Shown here: positions 57,449-64,000 of the stretch, in pieces
Numbering within the stretch: position 1 is the first letter of the stretch
How the letters are laid out: each line of letters starts with the position of its first letter
NCBI RefSeq assembly: GCF_014931605.1
Contig: NZ_CP053382.1
Span: 3,906,001 to 3,970,000, forward strand
Reading direction: 5' to 3'
DNA from: Halomonas sp. MCCC 1A13316
GTDB lineage: Bacteria; Pseudomonadota; Gammaproteobacteria; Pseudomonadales; Halomonadaceae
Length of the DNA stretch: 64,000 nucleotides
Made by a program: the position numbers and the translations under genes
Notes under the pieces: generated by a model
Told to the model about the DNA's origin: nothing
Seen by the model: the letters and a program-made list of their open reading frames with translations, nothing else
Database searches by the model: none

Positions 57449-57477
57449 ATTATATGCACGCCGAGGGCGAGAGTCAA
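57449..57477 (-). promoter_or_regulatory. Sigma70 promoter of the S10 operon
   Basis: On the minus strand TTGACT (57472-57477) and TATAAT (57449-57454) are 17 bases apart. Transcription would start about 60 bases before rpsJ, just after the tuf terminator, so the S10 operon has its own strong promoter. Confidence 0.85.
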
Positions 57478-57501
57478 ACACTCCGCCAAGGTGCGCAGAA
57501 A

Positions 57502-57523
57502 GGGGGCTCCTCGCGGAGCCCCC
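57502..57523 (-). terminator. Intrinsic terminator of tuf (str operon)
   Basis: GGGGGCTCC / GGAGCCCCC forms a nine-base stem with a four-base loop; TTTCT follows on the minus strand. It is 25 bases after the tuf stop. Confidence 0.85.
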
Positions 57524-57548
57524 TTCGATCAATCAGAAGCCCGAGGAC

Positions 57549-58742
57549 TTACTGAACGATCTTGGCCACGACGCCGGCGCCGACAGTGCGGCCACCTTCA
57601 CGAATGGCGAAGCGCAGACCCTCGTCCATGGCGATCGGAGCGATCAGGGTGACGACCATCTTGACGTTGTCGCCCGGCATGACCATCTCGACGCCTTCCG
57701 GCAGTTCGCAGGTACCGGTCACGTCGGTGGTGCGGAAGTAGAACTGCGGACGGTAGCCCTTGAAGAACGGCGTGTGACGACCACCCTCTTCCTTGGACAG
57801 CACGTAGACTTCGGCTTCGAAGACGGTGTGCGGATTGATGGTGCCCGGCTTGGCCAGGACCTGTCCACGCTCGACTTCGTCACGCTTGGTGCCACGCAGC
57901 AGGGCACCGACGTTCTCGCCGGCACGACCTTCGTCGAGCAGCTTGCGGAACATCTCGACACCGGTAACGGTAGTCTTGGTGGTGTCCTTGATACCGACGA
58001 TCTCGACTTCTTCGCCAGCCTTGACGATGCCGCGCTCGATACGACCGGTGACCACGGTGCCACGACCGGAGATGGAGAAGACGTCCTCAATCGGCATCAG
58101 GAACGGCTGATCGATGGCGCGCTCCGGCTCCGGGATGTAGTCGTCCAGGGCCTTGATCAGGTTGGCAACGGCCGTGGTACCCATGCCGTTCTCGTCCTCA
58201 CCGTTCAGCGCCATCAGCGCAGAACCGGTGATGATCGGCGTGTCGTCGCCCGGGAAGTCGTACTCGTTCAGAAGTTCGCGAACTTCCATCTCGACCAGCT
58301 CGAGCAGCTCCTCGTCATCGACCATGTCGGCCTTGTTCAGGAACACGACGATGTACGGCACGCCAACCTGACGCGACAGCAGGATGTGCTCACGAGTCTG
58401 CGGCATGGGGCCGTCGGCAGCGGAACAGACCAGGATGGCGCCGTCCATCTGGGCCGCACCGGTGATCATATTCTTGACGTAGTCGGCGTGCCCCGGGCAG
58501 TCGACGTGCGCGTAGTGACGCTGCTCGGACTGATACTCGACGTGAGAGGTGGCGATGGTGATACCACGCTCACGCTCTTCCGGAGCGTTGTCGATGGAGT
58601 CGAACTGACGCCATTCACCGCCGAAGACCTCAGCAGAAACGCGAGTCAGGGCCGCAGTCAGAGTGGTCTTGCCGTGGTCGACGTGACCGATGGTGCCGAC
58701 GTTGATGTGCGGTTTGGAACGTTCAAATTTTTCCTTAGCCAC
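57549..58742 (-). CDS. tuf: Elongation factor Tu
   Basis: A 397-residue EF-Tu. G1 is [10 protein letters not shown] near residue 19, the effector region has [13 protein letters not shown]3 is [12 protein letters not shown] and G4 is NKADMVDD. Domains 2 and 3 have [12 protein letters not shown] and the C-terminal [13 protein letters not shown]. It delivers aminoacyl-tRNA. It follows fusA after 29 bases. Many gammaproteobacteria have a second tuf elsewhere; only this one is in the window. Confidence 0.98.
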   Translation of the reverse strand: MAKEKFERSKPHINVGTIGHVDHGKTTLTAALTRVSAEVFGGEWRQFDSIDNAPEERERGITIATSHVEYQSEQRHYAHVDCPGHADYVKNMITGAAQMDGAILVCSAADGPMPQTREHILLSRQVGVPYIVVFLNKADMVDDEELLELVEMEVRELLNEYDFPGDDTPIITGSALMALNGEDENGMGTTAVANLIKALDDYIPEPERAIDQPFLMPIEDVFSISGRGTVVTGRIERGIVKAGEEVEIVGIKDTTKTTVTGVEMFRKLLDEGRAGENVGALLRGTKRDEVERGQVLAKPGTINPHTVFEAEVYVLSKEEGGRHTPFFKGYRPQFYFRTTDVTGTCELPEGVEMVMPGDNVKMVVTLIAPIAMDEGLRFAIREGGRTVGAGVVAKIVQ

Positions 58743-58771
58743 TTCGATAACCTCTTTACGTTTGCTAGCGG

Positions 58772-60892
58772 TTAGCCTTTCTGGTTGATGACGGCTTCAA
58801 CGATGCTGGAGGGCGCCTCTTCGTACGCTGCGAACTCCATGGTGTAGCTCGCACGACCCTGGGTCTGGGAGCGCAGATCGGTCGCATAACCGAACATTTC
58901 GCCCAGAGGCACCATCGCGCGGATGACCTTGCCGGAGGAAGAGTCATCCATGCCCTGCACCAGACCCCGGCGACGGTTGAGGTCACCCATGACGTCACCC
59001 ATGAAATCCTCGGGCGTCACGACCTCGACCCTCATCACCGGCTCCAGCAGCACGGCCTTGGCCTTGCGGGCCCCTTCCTTGACTGCCATGGAAGAGGCAA
59101 CCTTGAACGCGTTCTCGTTCGAGTCCACGTCATGGTAGGAACCATCGTACAGCGTGACCTTGACGTCGATCATCGGGTATCCCGCGATAACGCCGTTCTG
59201 CAGCTGCTCATAGGCCCCTTTCTCGACGGCACCCACATACTCCTTGGGTACCACACCGCCGACGATCTCGGAAGCGAACTTGAAGTGCATGTCTTCTTCT
59301 TCGCCCTTGTCCGCCTCGGTAAGCGGCTCGATGCGCAGCCAGACATGGCCGTACTGGCCTCGACCGCCGGACTGACGCACGAACTTGCCTTCCTGCTCAA
59401 CCTTGCCGCGAATGGTTTCGCGGTAGGCCACCTGCGGCTTGCCGATATTGGCTTCGACCTTGAACTCGCGACGCATGCGGTCGACGATGATGTCCAGGTG
59501 CAGCTCGCCCATGCCGGAGATGATGGTCTGGCCGGTTTCTTCGTCGGTCCTGACCTGGAACGAGGGATCTTCCTGGGCCAGCTTGCCCAGCGCCACGCCC
59601 ATCTTCTCCTGATCGACCTTGGACTTCGGCTCTACCGCCACGGAGATGACCGGATCCGGGAACTCCATGCGCTCGAGCACGATCTTGTTCTCCAGATCGC
59701 ACAGTGTGTCACCGGTAGTGACGTCCTTCAGACCGATACAGGCGGCAATGTCGCCCGCCAGAATTTCCTTGATCTCTTCGCGCGAGTTGGCGTGCATCTG
59801 CACGATACGGCCCACCCGCTCCTTCTTCTGCTTGACCGAGTTGTAGACGCTGTCGCCAGACTTCAGCACGCCGGAATAGACGCGAATGAAGGTCAGCGTA
59901 CCGACGAAGGGGTCGGTGGCGATCTTGAAGGCCAGTGCGGCGAAGGGAGCACTGTCGTCCGCCTCGCGGGTCGCAACGGTGCCATCCCTGTCGTCCAGCT
60001 CACCCTCGATAGCCTTGACCTCGGTGGGTGACGGCATGTACTCGATGACGCCGTCGAGCACCGCCTGCACGCCCTTGTTCTTGAACGCCGAGCCGCAGGT
60101 GACCAGCACGATCTCGTTGTCCAGCGTACGGCGACGCAGACCAGCCTTGATCTCCTCGATGGACAGCTCACCCTCTTCGAGGTACTTGTCCATCAGTTCT
60201 TCGGAGGCCTCGGCAGCGGCTTCGACCATCTGCTCGCGGTACTCTTCGGCAGTTTCCTGGAGCTCAGCCGGGATATCGACCAGCTCGTAGTTCATGCCCA
60301 GGCTCTCCTCGTCCCACAGGATAGCCTTCATCTGGATCAGGTCGATGACGCCCTTGAAATCCTCCTCGGTGCCCCAGTTGATCTGGATCGGCACCGCATT
60401 GGCATTCAGGCGCTTCTTGAGCTGATCGACGACCATGAAGAAGTCGGCACCGGTGCGGTCCATCTTGTTGACGAACACCATGCGCGGTACTTCGTACTTG
60501 TTGGCCTGACGCCATACGGTCTCGGTCTGCGGCTGCACGCCGGACGAGCCGCACAGCACCACCACGGCACCGTCGAGCACGCGAAGCGAACGCTCCACCT
60601 CGATAGTGAAGTCGACGTGTCCGGGGGTATCGATGATGTTGATGCGGTGCTCATCGAACTGCTTGTTCATGCCCTGCCAGAAGCAGGTGGTCGCCGCGGA
60701 GGTGATGGTGATGCCACGCTCCTGCTCCTGCTCCATCCAGTCCATGGTGGCCGCGCCGTCATGGACCTCGCCCACCTTGTGGGAGAGACCGGTGTAGAAC
60801 AGGACACGCTCAGTCGTGGTGGTCTTGCCGGCATCGACGTGGGCGACGATACCGATATTACGATAGCGCTTGAGTGGAGTCTTGCGAGCCAC
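58772..60892 (-). CDS. fusA: Elongation factor G
   Basis: A 706-residue EF-G. G1 is [17 protein letters not shown]3 is [15 protein letters not shown] and G4 is [11 protein letters not shown]; domain IV has [16 protein letters not shown], and domain V has [17 protein letters not shown]. It drives translocation and ribosome recycling. It is the third gene of the str operon, 45 bases after rpsG. Length is normal for gammaproteobacteria. Confidence 0.98.
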   Translation of the reverse strand: MARKTPLKRYRNIGIVAHVDAGKTTTTERVLFYTGLSHKVGEVHDGAATMDWMEQEQERGITITSAATTCFWQGMNKQFDEHRINIIDTPGHVDFTIEVERSLRVLDGAVVVLCGSSGVQPQTETVWRQANKYEVPRMVFVNKMDRTGADFFMVVDQLKKRLNANAVPIQINWGTEEDFKGVIDLIQMKAILWDEESLGMNYELVDIPAELQETAEEYREQMVEAAAEASEELMDKYLEEGELSIEEIKAGLRRRTLDNEIVLVTCGSAFKNKGVQAVLDGVIEYMPSPTEVKAIEGELDDRDGTVATREADDSAPFAALAFKIATDPFVGTLTFIRVYSGVLKSGDSVYNSVKQKKERVGRIVQMHANSREEIKEILAGDIAACIGLKDVTTGDTLCDLENKIVLERMEFPDPVISVAVEPKSKVDQEKMGVALGKLAQEDPSFQVRTDEETGQTIISGMGELHLDIIVDRMRREFKVEANIGKPQVAYRETIRGKVEQEGKFVRQSGGRGQYGHVWLRIEPLTEADKGEEEDMHFKFASEIVGGVVPKEYVGAVEKGAYEQLQNGVIAGYPMIDVKVTLYDGSYHDVDSNENAFKVASSMAVKEGARKAKAVLLEPVMRVEVVTPEDFMGDVMGDLNRRRGLVQGMDDSSSGKVIRAMVPLGEMFGYATDLRSQTQGRASYTMEFAAYEEAPSSIVEAVINQKG

Positions 60893-60937
60893 GGTGGAAC
60901 TCCCCGTTGGTTGGCGATGCGTTTAGAAGCACTGCAC

Positions 60938-61408
60938 TTAGAAGCGGTAGTGCGAGAACGCCTTGTTGGCCTCAGCCATGCGATGCACGTCTTCACGCTT
61001 CTTGACCGCAGAACCCTTGCCTTCGGCGGCATCGAGCATCTCGCCCGCGAGACGCTGCACCATGGTCTTCTCACCGCGCTTGCGTGCCGCATCCACCAGC
61101 CAGCGCATGGCCAGCGCCTGGCGGCGCGAGGGGCGAACCTCTACCGGCACCTGATAGGTCGCACCGCCGACGCGGCGGGACTTGACCTCGACCATCGGCT
61201 GAATGGCTTCCAGCGCGCGATCGAAGATGTCCAGCGGCTCTTCCTTGCTACGCTCGGCAACCGTGTCCAGCGCACCGTAAACGATACGCTCAGCTGTGGA
61301 CTTCTTGCCGCTGACCATCAGGTGGTTCATGAACTTGGCCAGACGCTCACTTCCGAACTTGGGATCCGGCAGGATCTCGCGCTTGGCTACTACTCTTCTT
61401 CTAGGCAT
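60938..61408 (-). CDS. rpsG: Ribosomal protein S7
   Basis: A 156-residue S7: [20 protein letters not shown] at the start and the C-terminal [14 protein letters not shown]. It nucleates assembly of the 30S head and in E. coli represses the str mRNA in the rpsL-rpsG gap, which here is 113 bases. The frame opens at 61459, but the ATG at 61408 is the family start. Confidence 0.98.
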   Translation of the reverse strand: MPRRRVVAKREILPDPKFGSERLAKFMNHLMVSGKKSTAERIVYGALDTVAERSKEEPLDIFDRALEAIQPMVEVKSRRVGGATYQVPVEVRPSRRQALAMRWLVDAARKRGEKTMVQRLAGEMLDAAEGKGSAVKKREDVHRMAEANKAFSHYRF

Positions 61409-61521
61409 GACAAGCCCTCTAGCGAAGGGTCTTTCAGGCAAACCCGGAACTCCCGCCATCTGCGGCGCCCGACCTTACTCTTATCAGACCGAAATGGTTT
61501 TCCAGTACGTACCGATGTCGA

Positions 61522-61896
61522 TCAGGACTTCGGACGCTTGGTGCCGTACTTGGAACGGCCCTGCTTACGATTCTGCACGCCGGAGGTATCGAGGGCGCCG
61601 CGCACGGTGTGATAACGCACACCCGGCAAATCCTTGACACGGCCGCCGCGAATCAGCACGACAGAGTGTTCCTGAAGGTTGTGGCCTTCACCACCGATGT
61701 AGGACGATACTTCGAACCCGTTGGTCAGGCGCACACGGCAGACCTTACGCAGGGCCGAGTTCGGCTTCTTCGGGGTAGTGGTGTAGACGCGGGTACACAC
61801 ACCGCGCTTTTGTGGGCAGGCCTGCAGCGCCGGCACGTCGCTCTTGGCGGCGGGGCGCTTGCGCGGCTTGCGCACGAGCTGATTGATCGTTGCCAT
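61522..61896 (-). CDS. rpsL: Ribosomal protein S12
   Basis: A 124-residue S12: [19 protein letters not shown], the decoding loop [13 protein letters not shown] (Lys43 present) and [17 protein letters not shown] (Lys88 region present), i.e. without the known streptomycin-resistance substitutions there. The frame opens at 61959; the ATG at 61896 is correct. It is the first gene of the str operon. Confidence 0.98.
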   Translation of the reverse strand: MATINQLVRKPRKRPAAKSDVPALQACPQKRGVCTRVYTTTPKKPNSALRKVCRVRLTNGFEVSSYIGGEGHNLQEHSVVLIRGGRVKDLPGVRYHTVRGALDTSGVQNRKQGRSKYGTKRPKS

Positions 61897-61974
61897 GTTG
61901 TGTAGCTGACTCCAGTGGTTGCCTTGCCTTTTCAGTGGACGCGGGCGCACCCACCCCACTATTAAAGGCTGCGA

Positions 61975-62004
61975 ATTCTAAGGTCTAACGGGGTGAAGCG
62001 TCAA
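61975..62004 (-). promoter_or_regulatory. Promoter of the str operon
   Basis: On the minus strand TTGACG (61999-62004) and TAGAAT (61975-61980) are 18 bases apart, about 80 bases upstream of rpsL. The -35 box falls inside an inverted repeat. Confidence 0.7.
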
Positions 62005-62033
62005 GCGCTTGGACGCATCCGCGCGCTTGACGC
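61998..62033 (-). terminator. Inverted repeat after rpoC, overlapping the str promoter
   Basis: An 11-base perfect inverted repeat (GCGTCAAGCGC / GCGCTTGACGC, loop of 14) begins about ten bases after the rpoC stop. It has no proper T-run, so it may be a weak terminator or an RNA 3'-end stabiliser. The distal arm supplies the -35 TTGACG of the str promoter. Confidence 0.5.
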
Positions 62034-62042
62034 CCGTCCCGT

Positions 62043-64000
62043 TTACAGCTCGTCGTCTTCCGAATCGAGGGCGGTGAGCTGAGCGCCCAGCTCCTGCTCG
62101 ACATCGAAGGCCGACGGATGGAGCAGACGCTCGGTATCATCCCGCTTGCGGCGACGCTCCTGATGGTGAGCCAGACCCGTTCCCGCCGGGATCAGGCGAC
62201 CGACCACCACATTTTCCTTCAGCCCGCGCAGGTAATCGCGCTTGCCGGTAACCGCCGCTTCGGTCAGCACTCGCGTGGTCTCCTGGAAGGAGGCCGCAGA
62301 GATGAACGACTCGGTGGCCAGGCTGGCCTTGGTGATACCCAGCAGCACGCGCTGGTATCTGGCCGGGAATTTCTCGCCCTGCTCCAGACGGGCATTCTCC
62401 TCGAGCACCTTGGCCAACTCGACCTGGTCACCCGGAATGAACTCGGAATCGCCGGAGTCGGTGATCTCCACTTTGCGCAGCATCTGACGCACGATCACTT
62501 CGATGTGCTTGTCGTTGATGCCCACGCCCTGCAGGCGGTAGACCTCCTGGATCTCGGCGGTAATGTACTTGGCCAGCTCCGCCACTCCCAGCAGCCGCAG
62601 GATATCGTGCGGGTTGCTCGGACCGTCGGAGATCACCTCGCCCTTCTCCACCGTCTCGCCTTCGAAGACGGCGATCTGGCGCCATTTCGGAATCAGCGCC
62701 TCGAACGGATCGCTACCATCGTCGGGCGTGATCGTCAGGCGACGCTTGCCCTTGGTCTCCTTGCCGAAGCTGATCGTACCGCTGATCTCGGCGAGGATTG
62801 CCGGCTCCTTGGGCTTGCGCGCTTCGAACAGGTCGGCCACACGCGGCAGACCACCGGTGATGTCCTTGTTGCCGGACGCCTCGACCGGGATACGCGCGAC
62901 GATCTCGCCGATACCGATCCGGGCACCATTGTCGACCGAGACGATTGCCTTGCCCGGCAGCAGGTACTGCACCGGCGTATTGGAGCCAGTCACGCTGATC
63001 GGCTCGCCGCTCTCGTCGGTGAGCAGGATCATCGGGCGGCTGTCGCGGCCGGCTTGCGGGCGAGCGGCCGACTCGATCACCTCGATCGAGGAGAGGCCGG
63101 TCATCTCGTCCACGCTGCGGTGAATGGTGACGCCGTCGACCATGTCGACGTACTGCACCTTGCCCTCCAGCTCGGCAATGATCGGGTGGGTGTGCGGATC
63201 CCACTTGGCCACGGCCTGGCCGGCATCCACGGCGTCTCCATCCTTGACGGAGAGCTCGGCACCATAGGGCAGCTTGTAGTACTCGCGCTCGCGGCCATGA
63301 TCGTCTGCCACCGCTAGCGCACTGGAGCGAGACACCACCACCAGCTTGCCGTCGGCACGCTCGACGAACTTCATGTTGTGCAAGCGTACCTTGCCGCCAT
63401 GTTTGACCTGGACGCTGTCCACCGCCGAGGCGCGCGATGCCGCACCGCCAATGTGGAAGGTCCGCATGGTCAGCTGGGTACCCGGCTCACCGATCGACTG
63501 TGCGGCAATGACACCCACTGCCTCGCCGATGTTGACCTGATGGCCACGAGCCAGGTCGCGACCATAGCACGAGGAACAGACGCCGTGGGTCGACTCACAG
63601 GCAATGGCGCTGCGCACCACGATTTCGTCGACGCCCATGGTGTCGAGACGCTCGCACCAGGCTTCGTCGAGCAGGGTGCCCTTCTCGATCAGCACCTCAT
63701 CGTTGCTGGGGTCGATGACGTCCTGGGCCACCACACGCCCCAGCACACGCTGGGCCAGCGAGACGATGATGTCGCCACCCTCGATCACCGGATGCAGCGT
63801 CAGGCCCTGCTCGGTACCGCAGTCGGGCTCGGTGATGACCATGTCCTGGGCCACGTCGACCAGGCGACGGGTCAGATAACCGGAGTTGGCGGTCTTGAGT
63901 GCCGTATCCGCCAGGCCCTTCCGCGCCCCGTGGGTCGAGATGAAGTACTGCAGGACGTTCAGGCCTTCGCGGAAGTTGGCCACGATCGGCGTCTCGATGA
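62043..64000 (-). CDS. rpoC: RNA polymerase beta' subunit, C-terminal part (cut by window edge)
   Basis: The frame is open to the edge of the window and covers about the last 650 of roughly 1400 residues. [27 protein letters not shown] sequence (here [13 protein letters not shown]) is the start of the bridge-helix/trigger-loop region. [13 protein letters not shown] is the second zinc site, and [16 protein letters not shown] follows. The C-terminus ends in [11 protein letters not shown]. An apparent GTG start at 63983 is internal. It is transcribed from the rpoBC operon further right. Confidence 0.98.
   Translation of the reverse strand, partial: IETPIVANFREGLNVLQYFISTHGARKGLADTALKTANSGYLTRRLVDVAQDMVITEPDCGTEQGLTLHPVIEGGDIIVSLAQRVLGRVVAQDVIDPSNDEVLIEKGTLLDEAWCERLDTMGVDEIVVRSAIACESTHGVCSSCYGRDLARGHQVNIGEAVGVIAAQSIGEPGTQLTMRTFHIGGAASRASAVDSVQVKHGGKVRLHNMKFVERADGKLVVVSRSSALAVADDHGREREYYKLPYGAELSVKDGDAVDAGQAVAKWDPHTHPIIAELEGKVQYVDMVDGVTIHRSVDEMTGLSSIEVIESAARPQAGRDSRPMILLTDESGEPISVTGSNTPVQYLLPGKAIVSVDNGARIGIGEIVARIPVEASGNKDITGGLPRVADLFEARKPKEPAILAEISGTISFGKETKGKRRLTITPDDGSDPFEALIPKWRQIAVFEGETVEKGEVISDGPSNPHDILRLLGVAELAKYITAEIQEVYRLQGVGINDKHIEVIVRQMLRKVEITDSGDSEFIPGDQVELAKVLEENARLEQGEKFPARYQRVLLGITKASLATESFISAASFQETTRVLTEAAVTGKRDYLRGLKENVVVGRLIPAGTGLAHHQERRRKRDDTERLLHPSAFDVEQELGAQLTALDSEDDEL

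Noticed and set aside
57348..58775. A 475-codon + strand frame opposite tuf
   Set aside because: Antisense shadow of EF-Tu.

Overview
The window is a chromosomal segment of a GC-rich gammaproteobacterium, most likely a Halomonas-like (Halomonadaceae) bacterium. The order rpoC, rpsL-rpsG-fusA-tuf, S10-spc-alpha ribosomal operons, uvrA, YajR-type transporter and ssb is typical of gammaproteobacteria. The MvaT-type nucleoid protein and the protein sequences fit the Oceanospirillales/Pseudomonadales side of that class. The genus is an inference, since no rRNA is present.

Layout. 1-5.4 kb: surface-glycan style genes, with a GT9 glycosyltransferase on + and a tight minus-strand operon of radical SAM enzyme, PHP phosphoesterase, phosphoribosyltransferase-fold protein and DXD glycosyltransferase. 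5.4-12.2 kb: a gene-poor patchwork framed by two directly repeated, non-coding modules of about 1.2-1.3 kb. Each module carries a tandem array of 83-88 bp units built from a shorter motif. Between them lie an IS3 fragment, an MvaT/H-NS-like gene, a secreted endonuclease/exonuclease/phosphatase, a umuC relic and two integron-like cassettes. 12.7-21.3 kb: a lone AbiEi-like antitoxin gene, several small unknown genes and a 1742-residue DUF4011-type helicase with a C-terminal nuclease domain. 21.4-27 kb: an SOS locus (LexA box, small gene, umuD, umuC, divergent SRAP gene) in which umuC is cut in two by a complete IS66 element with a clear 8-bp target duplication. 27.2-32.6 kb: AT-rich defence cargo, with a ShosTA-like DprA/PRTase pair plus a zinc-ribbon gene, and a GmrSD-type DUF262-DUF1524 nuclease. 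33-38.3 kb: four overlapping genes matching the ginABCD operon of GInt genomic islands (three tyrosine recombinases plus a small coiled-coil protein). They abut the terminator of the conserved gene ssb.

From 38.4 kb to the right edge the sequence is core genome: ssb, a YajR-like transporter and uvrA, then, all on the minus strand, the alpha, spc, S10 and str operons and the 3' half of rpoC. Promoters with consensus boxes are visible before rpsJ, rpsL and uvrA. Terminators are visible after tuf, ssb and between uvrA and rplQ.

Reading of the whole: a GInt-type island inserted next to ssb, with ginABCD at its right end, has gathered phage-defence genes (ShosTA, GmrSD, helicase-nuclease, AbiEi-like) and DNA-damage genes. 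Its left end could not be located. The strongest candidates for undescribed biology are the twin repeat modules and the radical SAM-PHP-PRTase-glycosyltransferase operon.
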